Source: Liolophura sinensis
Taxonomy: Eukaryota > Mollusca > Polyplacophora > Chitonida > Chitonidae
Assembly (NCBI RefSeq): GCF_032854445.1
Contig: NC_088301.1
Coordinates: 16,614,281 to 16,678,280 of the forward strand
DNA: 64,000 bases
Reading direction: 5' to 3'
The notes beneath the pieces are model-generated. The model was given only the letters and a program-made list of their open reading frames with translations. It was not told the DNA's origin and made no database searches. The position numbers and the translations under genes were made by a program. Shown here piece after piece: positions 1-11,722 of the stretch; the stretch's first letter is position 1; every line of letters begins with the position of its first letter.

Positions 1-769
1 TTAAACGCAATCTTACCTTGACATAAAGATGCATTTACGACATACGTGGATATACCATTTATGTGAATATAGGTAGGGGAATATAATGTGTAAGGCGCCT
101 GGATGACTAGCTATTGGCCGTTACAGCAGACTGCTAGGTATTAAGTCCTTTGTGTTCTGGCAATAATGCCATAGCACGTCAAGGAATTCAGACCTAGATT
201 CAGACTAAGAGTCCTTACGTATAGGGGATTTAGTATTCGGTCGTTGTCCGAGGTCAGGCTAAAGTCGTCTGATGGTCGCAGCAAGTAGACAGTAAATTGT
301 GAAGAGTTCACGTCATGAATATGCCTGGAGCAGGAAACGTAAGGTTTTTGGTAGAATTTGATGTACAAACCCATAGCTTAGTTAGGGGGAACTAACGGTC
401 AATGAGCGCCGCCGAAACGGGGTGACCCGAGACGTGTAGTTAGCGTATGGCACTGGTCACATACCAAGTGATGCTGCTGTCAGAAGTAGATATACCTATT
501 AATAGGTTCAAATGGACAGTGGCTCGGAATTTATGTCTGACTGTCTCACGTGACATACAGGATATATTGGGAGGACGTCACGGAGGGTTCACAACATACA
601 CATGTAGCGGTCATTCGGTCAGATGCATAGCGTACATGTTACATAGCACGGACGTCTTTGGATCTTTTATATTTCACTCTTGTATTAACCAGGGTTCTGC
701 TGGTGTACTAAGAATTACTGATGCATGATCCTTTCGCATTTTTTAAAAATGTGCGAGTATATTTAAGAT
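1..769. other. Intergenic or intronic, no recognised gene
   Basis: I see no domain, tRNA or SINE here. An ATG-initiated frame at 447-728 (+, 93 codons) has no recognisable motif. Its end shares a short stretch (TTCTGCTGGTG) with the sequence just upstream of the repeat at 8,215, so the repeat unit may begin earlier than annotated. Confidence 0.5.
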
Positions 770-775
770 GATGGA

Positions 776-1025
776 AAATACAGCAATTTGAGTAATTCTC
801 GACGAGTGACATCTAAAACCTACATCACTGCATTTTTAAAATCTCATTCTGCATAAATCATGGTTTTTTTAATTTGCTTCTATGGAAGCATTTATATGAA
901 TAGTTAGAACAAAACCCTAACCCAGATAAACTAACAAGAATACGTATTTCACCGGTTCCGTGTGTCCATTTGCCAACTATCACCTTGTCGTCACCGCTCG
1001 AGATTTACTCTCTCCCATGCAGTTG
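776..1025 (+). repeat. Unclassified ~250-bp interspersed repeat (family E), copy 1
   Basis: Family E is recognised only by recurrence in this window. In order, its landmarks are CAGCATTTTGAGTAATTC, GTGACGTCTAAT, GCATTTACATGAACAGTTAG, AAACTGACAAGAGG, TTCACCGGTTACGTGTGACC and a TTTTACTCTCTATGCT end. This copy carries all of them in diverged form. There is no coding capacity, tRNA-like head or simple tail, so it is probably a non-autonomous element of unknown class. Confidence 0.65.
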
Positions 1026-1045
1026 AGAACATTATTGAGGAAATC

Positions 1046-1654
1046 CTTTACTCAAGGGCAATAATAGCTTTTCCAACCCACAAAGTCGTTTTTAGAGCGG
1101 GACAAACTTTTTGTGGCATCAAAGTATACCTAACCCACCATTTATAAGATCCATAAAGGCCACCAAAGAATTCAAAAATTTAAATGAATTTAGCTCTCTT
1201 AAAATCTCTTAAAATGAAACGGTTAGTATGCTGCTTTCCATCTAATAAGCCTTGCGTCTTATTTTAGCTTTGTTTCAGTTACATGGGGAAACTGATTTTG
1301 GTATGGTAAGTTTGATCAGAATCAGCCCAGTAGTTTGAGACGCCCTCCTAAATTCGCTGAGGGTTATAAAGACAACAATTTTACACCACAAAAACACACA
1401 CAAATATATACACACACGAAACTATCACTCAGTCGACAAGATTGACTGACTGATTGTTGGCTCAGCATTCAAAAAAATTTCAATCACACGACAGCGCTCA
1501 GGTTTATTGTTGGAGGAAACCTAAGTGCCAGGATGAAAATAACGGCGTTTGGCAAAAGGCTGACCATGTCATATGTGCAAGCCCATTTTGGTGGAAAGCA
1601 AGTGATATTTAAGAATTCGTGGGTAATCTATACGGCCATTCAGTGACCCCCTTG
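1046..1654. other. No gene seen; short CA-rich tract
   Basis: The only structure is a short CA/TA-rich microsatellite near 1,385-1,420. Confidence 0.5.
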
Positions 1655-1800
1655 GTGAGAAGGTTTGTCGGCATCCAGCGAATGGTCGTGGGTTTCCCCC
1701 GGGCTCTGCCCGGTTTCCACCCACCATAATGCTGGCCGCCGCCGTATAAGTGAAATATTCTTGAATACCGCGTAAAACACAAATCAAACCAAAAACCAAA
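1655..1800 (+). repeat. SINE family A, 5'-truncated
   Basis: It holds the 3' half of family A: a GGTCGTGGGTTTCCCCCGGG core, then CACCATAATGCTGGCCGCC, GTATAAGTGAAATATTCTTG and a degenerate tail. The tRNA-like head is missing. Confidence 0.8.
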
Positions 1801-2361
1801 CCAAAACAGTGACCCCCTTGACCAGCGGAAGGGAATGAGACTCCATGATTCCGGGTTTGAGACCAGCCTTGAACCACACTCGGTTAAAATATGTCTGACG
1901 CTGTACAGTGGGACATTTGACTTTAACAAACTGTTTGCAAAGGACTTAATATATCAAATGAAATAAATATTTTTGTTTGTATACTTAGAAATCATATAAA
2001 CTGATAACCTAAATTGTTACAGAAAAAAGAGTTAAAAACTTATAATGTTAGAGACTGACAAAGCAGCTAATCCTAAAAGCATTCCAAACGTATATACGAA
2101 CACACGTGGTGCTCGACTGTAGTTTTACGTCACGTTGACACTGATGAGCAAATAGTTTCCTTAGGCTTTCTCCGGTTTCCTCTATCCATACATACAAATG
2201 AAGGTTAAGTTTAAGCATCTGTTCCTTCAAAATCGCCCAGCTAACTACCAATGAGAAGATGTGAAATGCGTTTCAAATTGATGTACGATGTTATTAAACG
2301 ACGGCAGTGTTAAATCAATATAGATTCCAGACAACTACGGAACTCGTAAAACTCCGGCGTT
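1801..2361. other. No gene seen
   Basis: Overlapping frames of about 100 codons on the minus strand around 1,569-1,929 mostly read through the SINE and are not credible genes. The rest carries nothing I recognise. Confidence 0.45.
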
Positions 2362-2450
2362 TATATATTTATTTACTTGGTGTTTTACGTCGCACTCAAG
2401 AATATTTCACTTATACGACAGCGGACGGCATTATGTTTGGAGGAAAAAGG
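2362..2450 (-). repeat. SINE family A, 3'-end fragment
   Basis: Reverse-oriented tail (TTGGTGTTTTACGTCGCACTC) followed by the AATATTTCACTTATACGAC block and a few bases of core. Confidence 0.75.
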
Positions 2451-2464
2451 ACAAATCCCGGGAA

Positions 2465-2612
2465 AACCGAATGACCATACCTTATATATTTGCTTAGTTC
2501 TTTGGTGGTTTGAGCTATACGCCGTTTTGGGAAAGGGCCTTGCGATAATTGACCAGGACCGTCCTTACTGGTTGACGACTGGTATACTTATGTCTGTTTC
2601 AACTCGTAGATC
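2465..2612 (+). mobile_element. Penelope-like element, terminal fragment
   Basis: Non-coding terminal part of the RT element found whole at 25.4 kb. It shares GGGCCTTGCGATAATTGACC and the end ATGTCTGTTTCAACTCG with copies at 15.6, 38.5 and 55.5 kb. No coding sequence is retained. Confidence 0.65.
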
Positions 2613-4869
2613 CACAGGTTCATCACGCTAACCCTTATGCCACGGAATCGCCTTCCCATGTTTACCAAGGTAGTCCAAGGCTGTGTACTCTTTTGTGTAG
2701 TGCGTCGCACTTTTCGGTGTATGCGAGCTCAAAAACCCCTCGTCACAGCCGTGAACGATGTGTTTCATTTCGTTTTAACTGTTTGCGTAGCCAGGTATAG
2801 AAAAAAAATCCAAGGCCACACATAATTACTCAAGAGATGTTCACATCTGATTTTGTAATGCCCAGCACACAAAATACCTATTATTCTTATCTTAAGTATC
2901 CCACAAAACGTTGGTAAGACACCTGATTATGCAAAATAATCTTTGACATTCGTCGAACAGTTTGTATACACAAATGTCGAGATTTTTATTTCGTGTCTCT
3001 ACTCAGCGCTACATGAAAATCCATAGCTGTAGAATATGGATTGAGCTTTCCTTAGGAATATGGTTGCAAAATTTGGCGGAAATTTAAAAAAGTTAAATTG
3101 ATATCAGCGAGGTGTATATATATAGCGGTTTAACATGAGTTTTCTACATCAGTTATATATCAAATATCCGTTAATACGTGAGCGCAATAATAATGACTTC
3201 TTGTAGTGTAAAGGAACAAGCATTCTTGTGATATTTCTTTAAATATTGGCTATTCGCTGTTGGATATGCAGACAGGTTCATTAGCGTTGTTGTGTACACC
3301 AGAGAAATATATCGTTAGTCCTCGTTAGTACGAGATATGGCATGTCGGGATGACGTATATAGAAACAAGCTAATATTGACCGGACACGAATGAGATAGTA
3401 TCAGGTGAGATCAGCAATATGCTGAGCTAGTGATTTACTTGACCAAGCCGTTCCCAGACCTCTCTCTATACACTAACAGCGTGATAATAGAGAGCGGTTC
3501 AGAGAACCGATTCATCACTGCTCAGATGACAGGAACTGTCCCTGCGGGAAAGGCACATAGCCGATGGACAAATAACAGCCTGAACCATTTTGAAGTTTGG
3601 CCTGTCAACCTCAAATGCTAGCTCTGCTCATTAATCGTTTCATGTTCTACAAATACGGGAGCAGCTGTTTGAGAACTAACTAATATTGTAGAGTTGTCTG
3701 TTCCAGCAATCCTGCGCAAAATGTACAAGATAAATGACTTCAACTCGTTTCAGCCTTAGGAGTACGTTAGTTATGTATGATACCAGTTATGTAGCTAAAT
3801 AGAAGGAAAAAAGTTTCAGACGTATAAGGCGTCTTCGCTGTTAACATGAATCCTGCGACAATTAAAAACTGGAAGTCGCGGTTAAATTTCATCGTACAAG
3901 ATATAACCATTTTTTTATTTTAAAGCGCAAAAGTTATAATGTCAGAGAAGCCTCTTATTAATGCAGATGCTGTGAGTTTACGTCTCTTGCTGGCTTCCTC
4001 TCCAGTTGCATGTGGGAAGGTCTGTCATGGGTCATTTCTGAGGAGAATACATCTTCAATGGGTTTCTTGTTTTTCATAATTGTGTATGCTCCAATAAACT
4101 TGCGCTTATTTTCTGTGTTCTTGTTTCACATTTGCTTTCCTTTAGCCAAATTATTGCATGTAAATCTGTATTCACCAAGCTTGTAATGCATTTACTTTCA
4201 CATAATTCCATGGGATCAAAACTGTTGCTTACATTAGAATGTAATCTCACACATGGACATCATACACCTACAGCCATTGTCTCAGTAAACTACGTTAACT
4301 TCTTAACGCATCAATCATTTAAACCATTGCTATGCAAATTGGCTTTTATATGGAGATACATTTTCTCTTTACCCTGAAAAAGTACGTGTAGCCACTGTGT
4401 CGTGTTCAGGCTGCGTGACTTTCAGTCGTGTGATATATCTGCAGGAGACTGGACAATCTGATCTCTCTAACCTAATCAGCCACTGTCGCTCAAACCGACT
4501 GGAAACAAATCTTCCACCACCCGATCATATTTCCCTTGGCGAAAGGCGAAAATAGACGCAAATTTCACCATACACACGTGTTCAATAGCGGACAATGCAA
4601 GAAAAGGCCAGCAATGCTGCGTGGGGCAGGTGGTGTCATGTATGCTTCTGATAGAATATCAACCGTCTCATGTTGCTGAACAATGGGGATTCACAAAACC
4701 CCTTTCCGTCTTTAAAAGGATAAAACATCCACGCTGATTCTCAAACAGTTGAGAATCACACAGTAAAACTCTGCTGGAACGTGAATGAAAGCCTCAAGAA
4801 ATATGTTTGCTTGAAGACCATAATGTTAATTGCAATTCCGCTTAATATCTAAAGAATATGTAAGTTTAC
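2613..4869. other. 2.2 kb without a recognised gene
   Basis: A short piece at about 3,970-4,035 (+), reading TTGCTGGCTTCCTCTCCAG then GTGGGAAGGTCTG, is a degraded family A fragment. I recognise nothing else. Confidence 0.45.
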
Positions 4870-5213
4870 GTGAGGTTTTATGTCGTATTTAATTTATCTC
4901 CGGTCATATGACGGCGAGGAGTCATTAGGCGTGCATATATATACTGTGTCTTCATGCTGCAGGGCGGGTCCATGCCGCCAAAGTGCTGCCGCCACTGAAG
5001 TATCATGTCGAAGACACCAGATATGACACCCCACCAAGTCACATTTATACCGACACCGGGCCAACCAGTCCTGGTTCCTTGCAGTAATCTATCAGTATTG
5101 AGCGCCAAGCGAGACAGAAACAAGTACGGTTTTTAAAGTCTTTGGTATAACCCTACCCGGGTTTGATGCCACGTCTCCCGAGACGGACGCTCTAACCGCT
5201 AGGCCCCCGAAGC
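4870..5213 (-). repeat. SINE family B, near full length
   Basis: Read on the minus strand, it starts with a tRNA-like head (GGCCTAGCGGTTAGAGCG as A box, then a GGGTTCAAACC-like B box). The body has a CATGACACC-type and GCGGCAGCAC-type core, and it ends in the ATATGACCGG...TACGAC tail. The length of about 345 bp fits a complete SINE. Body differences separate it from family C, although the two tails match. Confidence 0.8.
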
Positions 5214-5217
5214 GATT

Positions 5218-6402
5218 CGAATATCTAAAGAAAACAGCTATGAAGCCCGCCCTTCTAGTCTATTGCTCAAAACTTTAACCCCGTCGTTATAGCCAAAAAT
5301 ACTGACGAAGCCAAAAATACTGACGATATGAAGTCACCAGATGCATCACGTCCGAATATGTGGTAAGAACTCTTTACAAAGAAGTATTTGTTCTCTGGTT
5401 ATAGGGTACTGAAACTTTTTTTCGTAACATTCCTTCAAGTGTTTAAAAAAAAAAACAGTTATAACTCAAATTCTCACAACAATCAGTTGTGATGTATTTT
5501 CAGAGGCAAGTCGATAATATTTTGATCAACTTTATTCTGTTTAAGATACAAGAGTAGCATTTTTCATCTAAGCTCTCAATCTTCTATATTCTCCTTTAAA
5601 GAACAGCTAAAATGCACAGTATCTAGGCTTACCTATATCTTAGCTCAAGCACGTTTCTATATCCGCTCCATTGTTATAAGCGGCCCAACGTGATGTACTA
5701 TTTTGTTCTTTCTGTTGTACGTCACACCTAGGTAACCAGTACTCTAGCACAGCAACGTCACAACAGTCGATCGAGCTAGCGTTGCCTTGACACACTCAAT
5801 GGTATTTGAAAGGTCATCTCGATTTAATATGTATATTTGCACACGGCCTGCAACTAACAATGGGGTAAATATGAAACATACTGTTTCGTATTCGTTGGAG
5901 TCGTAGCCGCACCGTAACCTAAAACGGGTTTGTTCAGTCTTGTGATGGGGGAAGAGTTTCTTGGACATCACCGTCCAGGACAGTTCTCGTGGTTATGTTG
6001 ATAATAAGTGATCCAGGACACTCATATAACAATGGTATACATTACACGAAATCCTGCGATATTACCTGTGTTTCATTAATACTGAATTTACAGGGAGCTT
6101 GTATTCTAAAAAAAAATAACTGTATATCCTTTGTCGAAAACTGTGATAGTTACAAGACAATATCTTGTGGTTTACAGTTCATTTCTCTCCACTCATCTGA
6201 CAGCCCTCGCATCTGCTTATTTCTTTTGATTGTTGTTTAATAGCAAACTCAATGAATACTCCACGTAGTCAGTTTGATAAGCAGAGAAAACCAGGATTGC
6301 AAACCGAGTGGAAACCGCCGAACCTTGCACAGCACTGACAAATTTTCTCACTGTGACATTTGCACATATATGACCGTTCAAAGTCAATTTCTCGAACTCT
6401 GA
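5218..6402. other. No gene seen
   Basis: About 1.2 kb containing A-runs near 5,445. The frames at 5,744-5,971 (-) and 5,989-6,240 (+) show no recognisable protein features. Confidence 0.45.
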
Positions 6403-6572
6403 CTGCTTCGCTGGCCTAATGATTAGAGCATCCGCCTCGGGGTCAAACAGGGGTAAGGTCTTTAAAAATGGTACCTGTTGCTATACTTCAGTAGCGGCAG
6501 CACATTGGCGGCGTGAACTCGCCCTGCCATAAGAAGACACAGTATATGCACACACAACCGTCCGAATGAACG
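6403..6572 (+). repeat. SINE family B, 3'-truncated or deleted
   Basis: The tRNA-like head GGCCTAATGATTAGAGC is clear, followed by part of the body (GGCGGCGTGAACTCGCCCTGCC). The tail is missing. Confidence 0.75.
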
Positions 6573-6969
6573 TCATCGGCAGCCTATTGTTACCATAGCC
6601 CCACAGACCGTGAGAGTGGGGAAATCTACAAAATGGAATCTGGGCATAGCTATTGTCATATCTCCTCTCCTACCAAGTATTAGAAATTATCACTATTAAT
6701 TATAAAAATCCTACCATTATTAACAAATCTGATACTCAGGCCGAATGTCAGAAAAGTATTTTTGGACAGCTCGACCATAAACGGTGTATTATGAAACCTG
6801 GTAATACACAAGGTATTTAATATTGATATGCTTATCAGGTTTTTAAGTGAAGCATGACGGGTGTTTAAGCGACGTACTAATTTCGCAGAATCTTTTTAAA
6901 AACTGACTGCTTCAGTCATTGTGATTTATTCGTAGTCCAGCTCTCTACTATCTGGGTTTTTGGGTTGTT

Positions 6970-7110
6970 CTAGCTTGCTACTGTTAGTATATGCACTGGA
7001 AAGCTTTTTTTCATTTATATGAAAGCTTGTATACATAAAACCCTATCTGGGGTAAACTGACAAGAGGCCAAAGTCGACTGGTTACGTGTGACCGCTTACC
7101 AAACAGCACA
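6970..7110 (+). repeat. Family E repeat, partial
   Basis: Central part only: a diverged GCTACTGT...ATTTATATGAAAG block, then GGGGTAAACTGACAAGAGGCC and GGTTACGTGTGACC. Confidence 0.55.
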
Positions 7111-7710
7111 CTGTAGAGGCTTCTGTAGGTTTACTCTCTCTGCTGTAGTCATTTCGTTTATTTTGTATAACAGTGCTTGAAATTTACTTCCAGGTCCGTT
7201 TTGATAGGCATAAATTGAAACGTGGGTTCGTGCACATTCACAAACGTTGTAGACAAATAATTGGCGCTGTTTTCCAGCTGGTACCTTCAAAACCCCCTGT
7301 TACCCTTCGAACCCCACGGCGTTTCAGAAGCTGTAAGTAAACAATTAATTAATTAAATTAATCCATCATGCCCTGTGGAAATTTCTATCACTAATATCTT
7401 TAAGTAATGGGAAATTAATTGAAGTCAGTAATAATCCAAGGGAAAAAACTCTTGAAGGCATTCTATTTGTGTCGCAAACATACCGTGGTAATCTCCCTTT
7501 GTCATTGCAGCTTGTTACTCTCTGCTAAATATGTAATTATGTTGTGGCAAACCAATCAAATGTGTATCTCTTTGATGCAATCTCTTGCCTAGAATAAATG
7601 ACAGGTGTTTTTATTATGCGAATTTAGGTGCTTACAAACTAAAGACTAATGAATAAGTGTACAATTATTTCTTATTAGCAGGCTGTACAACTAATGACAA
7701 CTTGGAACAA

Positions 7711-7905
7711 TGTTGGGTTTTACGTCGTACCCAAGAATATTTCACTTATACGACGGCGGCCAGCAATATGGTGGGTGGAAACCGGGCAGAGCCCGGGGGA
7801 AATCCACGACCATCCGCAGGTTGCTGGAAGACCTTCCCACGCACGGCCGGAGAAGAAGCCAGCATGAGCTGGACTTGAACTCACAGCGACCGCATTGGTG
7901 AGAGA
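7711..7905 (-). repeat. SINE family A, head lost
   Basis: Tail to B-box region in reverse orientation: the CGTCGTACCCAAG tail, GCCCGGGGGAAATCC core and CAGCATGAGCTGGACTTGAA. It abuts a second copy in the same orientation. Confidence 0.85.
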
Positions 7906-7916
7906 CTGCTGGATTT

Positions 7917-8075
7917 ATGTATTTATTTGATTGGTGTTTTACGCCGTACTCAAGAATATTTCACTTATACGACGGCGGCCAGCATTATGTTGGGAGGACT
8001 TGAATTCACAGCGACCGCATTGGTGAGAGATCCACGCTGCGCTAGCGCGCTAACCAACTGAACCACGGAGGCCCC
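7917..8075 (-). repeat. SINE family A with internal deletion
   Basis: Tail and head are both present (GATTGGTGTTTTACGCCG ... CCAACTGAACCACGGAGGCC), but the core between the CAGCATTATG block and the B-box block is deleted. It lies 11 bp from the preceding copy. Confidence 0.85.
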
Positions 8076-8104
8076 TTTTTACTTTATGATGTACGTCTTG
8101 ATGC

Positions 8105-8174
8105 AATAATGCAATATCATTGTATGCAATGATATTTATACATTTATAGCTGCATACAATGATATTGCATTATT
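8105..8174. repeat. Perfect 24-bp inverted repeat (hairpin)
   Basis: Left arm 8,105-8,128 and right arm 8,151-8,174 are exact reverse complements around a 22-nt spacer. The arms are AT-rich and begin AATAATGCAATATC. It could be a tiny foldback element, a small-RNA hairpin or a chance recombination product. Confidence 0.85.
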
Positions 8175-8214
8175 ACATTAACAAGGATTCTGCTGGTGGG
8201 CTAAGCATCCCAGA

Positions 8215-8445
8215 GACATTACAAAGCAGCATTTTGAGTAATTTTAGAACAGTGACGTCTAATAGAGTGGAATTTCCATCACTGTTTTTTTAAACCTAAT
8301 TTTGCTTAAACTATGGTGCTAGGGGGCGTGTAATTTGCTACTGTTTGAGCATTTACATGAAAAGTTAGAACAAAACCTTAACTGACGTAAACTGACAAGA
8401 GGCACTATTTCACCGGATACGTGTGACTATACGTCATAATTATAT
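8215..8445 (+). repeat. Family E repeat, near complete
   Basis: Good copy running from CAGCATTTTGAGTAATTTTA through GACGTCTAAT, GGTGCTAGGGGGCGTGTAAT and AAACTGACAAGAGGC to ACGTGTGACTAT. Confidence 0.75.
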
Positions 8446-8818
8446 TGCTGTTGCCAACTTTGGAAAACACTGAGAAAGAAAACGAAGAAAAAGATAACCC
8501 AAACAATCAAATCCCTGGACCCTGCGTGACCAGTGGTCGACGTCACCTGAATACTAACCAAAAGACTTTATAATCATGGGGCTTTCTCTTGCTAGATTCA
8601 AAATGGACAAAGCCTGACATCTTTACTTCTCCGACAGACGTTACAGGCCCAGATTTTGCGGCGTCCGATATAAGTGGTAGAGCACTAGAGCGCCACGCCA
8701 CAGAGGGGGAAACTAAGGATTTACTACCTGTATCGTCTCGCACATGCCATTTATGTTGCATCTGTACACAATTATGTCATCTGTTCTTATTTTCATTTTG
8801 TTACTGTACAAATGTATA

Positions 8819-9147
8819 GACTGCTTCGGTGGCCTAATGGTTTGAGCGTCCGCCTCGAAGTCCGGAGACCCTGGGATCAAGCCCATGTCGGTTTGGGTCA
8901 CAGACTTTACAAATAGCGCTGCTGCCCCGCTTGGCGCTCAATGTTGAGAGGTTTGGCCCGTTGTCAGTTTTATGTGACTTGGTGGGGTGTCATGTCTGGT
9001 GTCTTCGGCGTGATGCTTGAGTGGCGGTAGAGTGTTGGTGGCATGGATTCGCCCTGCCACAAGTACACACACCTAATGACCCCTCATTGTCATGTGACTG
9101 CGAAATTGTTAAGTGCGAGGTTACCCAAACCAAAAAGATTACATACA
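8819..9147 (+). repeat. SINE family B, full length
   Basis: Best tRNA-like head in the window: GCTTCGGTGGCCTAATGG (A box) and GGGATCAAGCCC (B box). The body contains GGTGGGGTGTCATGTCTGG and GGATTCGCCCTGCCAC, and the tail is GTGACTGCGAAATTGTTAAG. The B-box context lies about where it does in a tRNA, so an internal RNA polymerase III promoter is likely. Confidence 0.85.
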
Positions 9148-9182
9148 TACAAATGTGTACAGGCGGAATGCATTGAGTGAGT

Positions 9183-9537
9183 GAGTGAGTGCTTGGGGTT
9201 TAACGTCGTTCTCAACAATTTTTCAGTCATATGACGACGAAGGAATCATTAGGGTGCATGCACGTGTAATTGTGCCTCCTTGTTGCAGGACGGATTTCCA
9301 CCGCTCTTTTATTTAGTGCTGCATCACTGAGACGACTTACCGAAGGCAAGTAAGCCGCCCCGCCCGAGCCATTATACTGATACGGGTCAACCAGTCGTTG
9401 CACTATCCCCTTCATGCTGAACGCCAAGCGAGGAAGTTACAACTTCCTCTTTTAAAGTCTTAGGTGTGACTCGACCAAGGATTGATCCTGGATATACCGG
9501 TCCCGAAGCGGACGCTCTACCAACTGTGCTATCCGGG
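9183..9537 (-). repeat. SINE family C, full length
   Basis: In reverse orientation it shows the tail GGGTTTAACGTCGTTCTC, AATTTTTCAGTCATATGACG, then a body shared with five other copies (GCCTCCTTGTTGCAGGACGG; CACTGAGACGACTTACC). It ends in a tRNA-like head beside the CGGACGCTCTACCAACTG segment. Its tail is that of family B, but the body is different. Confidence 0.85.
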
Positions 9538-10007
9538 TTGGGAATGCATTGAAAACAGTTATCAATGAAAAATCTTTAACTAACGCCCTGATCTGACGGG
9601 CCGCGATAAAGAATGTAATATTATGATCATTACATTTCAGAAAATAAATTACATGTCGATATATATATGTATACATTTATTGTTTACTGCATATATTCCA
9701 CTTATTCTCGAAAATTCGTATATACTGAGGGGAACATACATCACATTCCGGCATGACAAATTTTATATTCTCAAAGGAGACCCCTACGACTTTATTTTCA
9801 CACTAAATGCTTCCTACACTCAATATTTATGCTGTGTTAGTCTTTTAGTAAGTCTCCATTTAAAAAAAAAATATGACGTTAACTAGTTCCACTTAAACAA
9901 AAAAAAAAAAACATTAGAGTTGAACCCTATGCCTATCTTGTCGACTTTTCAGGGTAAAAGTATAGTCTAGCGATTGCCTCCTGTGGTCTGTGGTACGTAT
10001 AGAGAAG

Positions 10008-10218
10008 CGGGGTCTCCATGGCTCAGTTGGTTAGCGCGCTTGCGCAGCGTAAAGACCCAGAAGCCTCTCGCTGTATGTGGGAAGGTCTTCCAGCAGCCTG
10101 TGGATGGCTGTGGGTTTCCCCGGGCTCTGCCGGTTTCCTCCCACCATAATGCTGGCCGCCGTCGTATAGGTGAAATATTCTTGAGTAGGGCGTAAAACAC
10201 CAATCAAATAAATAGATA
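10008..10218 (+). repeat. SINE family A, nearly full length
   Basis: Head TGGCTCAGTTGGTTAGCGCG (A box), core and complete tail ending CACCAATCAAATAAATAG. A deletion removed the segment between CCTCTCGCTG and the GTGGGAAGG block, including the B box. Confidence 0.85.
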
Positions 10219-11003
10219 AACATAGAGAAGCCTCATATGCCTGCAGCTAATGTACTGCAATGACATCACAAGATCATCAGTGGCTAGATGGAAGTGGAGT
10301 AGATTTTCAGATATTTGATCACCCAATTCGACGTTTTTAACGATAGGAATCGATTTAGGGAACATCAAACCATTTATGCGCATTTTAGAAGGCCCTGCGC
10401 TGGGGTACTACTTTAAGAGTTTTCTCCCTTTGTTTAAAATTATTTATCCGTACTTGTATCTGAAATCGAATGTTTATATAAAAAAAGAGGAAATAGATGA
10501 TCATTTCCCTTTATTTACACCACAGGCTGCCAAAGACGATAATATTTACTCTAACTGGGTGTGTTGTTGTGTTTGAATGCGGCCCATATGTAATAACAGG
10601 CACGATTTCCTCAAATATATGAACTAATCGTCGAGCTGGCCTCTGTCATCAGTTTACTAGATCCAACAGTCACAGGAACGTGTCACTGGTATCTATGGCT
10701 TTGTAACGGCAATGTCATTACCACTGGCAGGTAGCTGGAACAGTGCACAATTTCCTGCTTGGTGCTGAGCATTTTCTTTCAGCCAAAAGAATGTGTAGAG
10801 CGTAAAACACAAAGGAAGCAATAAACTTAAATTGAAGATAAATGGTTAGGTTGGGTCATAAATGAGTTGTGCCGTGCATGTGTCATATTGTTTTAAACAT
10901 TTCGCGTCATGCAGTTTATAAACATATGGAAGTAACACCACAGATTGTAAGATAAAATGTTCATGAAATGACTGAAAAGTAGCAATTTACACACTAGCTT
11001 TTA
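10219..11003. other. No gene seen
   Basis: The 66-codon frame at 10,376-10,576 (+) has no motif. I recognise no repeat. Confidence 0.45.
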
Positions 11004-11060
11004 CCATTTGCTACTTGTCACACTGTCATCACTGCTCCGGTTTTACTCTCTATATCTGTA
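11004..11060 (+). repeat. Family E repeat, 3'-end fragment
   Basis: Short match to the family E end: ACCATTTGCTAC, then CACACTGTCATCACTGCTCC and GGTTTTACTCTCTAT. Confidence 0.5.
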
Positions 11061-11147
11061 ATCTTTTATTATGCACTTCATCCCTGATCCGTTATATACA
11101 GCTAGAGTACCCCATTACTCTTGTGTGATAATCTGTTCCTCAAGACT

Positions 11148-11291
11148 AAACAGCAACCTTCGGACGGTCGTGTGTTTCCCCTGGGCTCTGCCCGGTTTCC
11201 TCCCACTATAATGCTGGTCGCCGTCGTATAAGTGACATAGTCTTGAGTAAGGCGTAAAACCCCAATCAAATAAATAAATAAATAAATAAAT
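11148..11291 (+). repeat. SINE family A, 3' half
   Basis: Core CCCTGGGCTCTGCCCGG to tail GAGTAAGGCGTAAAACCCCAA, followed by a pure AAAT run of six or more units. Confidence 0.85.
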
Positions 11292-11365
11292 CAAGACAAA
11301 ACACTACTCTGCCGTTTATTAGTCGTAACCAAGTAGTCCGTTGTATATGTATCATGTAGTACAGC

Positions 11366-11600
11366 CTTGGTAGCCTAATACTGAGAGCGGCTCCGTCGAA
11401 GTCGGGAGTGGCGTTCAGCATTAAGTGGATAGTGCAACGACTGGTGGACCCGTATCGGTATAAAGACTCGATCGGGACAGCTTACTTGGCTTCTGTAAGT
11501 CGTCTCAGTGAAGATAAAAGAGCTGGTGGAACTCCGTCCTGCAACAAGGAGGCACTTTACATGTACTCTAAGGGCTCCTTCGTCATCATATGACGAAGCG
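11366..11600 (+). repeat. SINE family C, tail lost
   Basis: Degenerate head (TTGGTAGCCTAATACTGAGA), then the C body (CGTTCAGCATTAAGTGGATA, AGTCGTCTCAGTGAAG, CTCCGTCCTGCAACAAGGAG), ending at CGTCATCATATGACG just before the tail. Confidence 0.8.
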
Positions 11601-11657
11601 CCCTCGGTATCAAGTGTGATTTGATTTTAACCCAGTGACGAAGGCACTTGAAAAGAT

Positions 11658-11721
11658 TTATTCATGTATTTGATTGATGTTTTGCGTCGCACACAAGGAT
11701 ATTTCGTTTATACAATGCCTG
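11658..11721 (-). repeat. SINE family A, tail fragment
   Basis: TATTTGATTGATGTTTTGCG followed by a diverged AATATTTCACTTATACGAC block. Confidence 0.6.
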
Positions 11722-11722
11722 A

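Noticed and set aside
8819-8885. Functional tRNA gene
   Set aside because: A and B boxes are present, but the sequence runs directly into the family B body and lacks a proper acceptor stem pair. It is a SINE head. The same holds for all TGGCTCAGTTGGTTAGCGCG heads.
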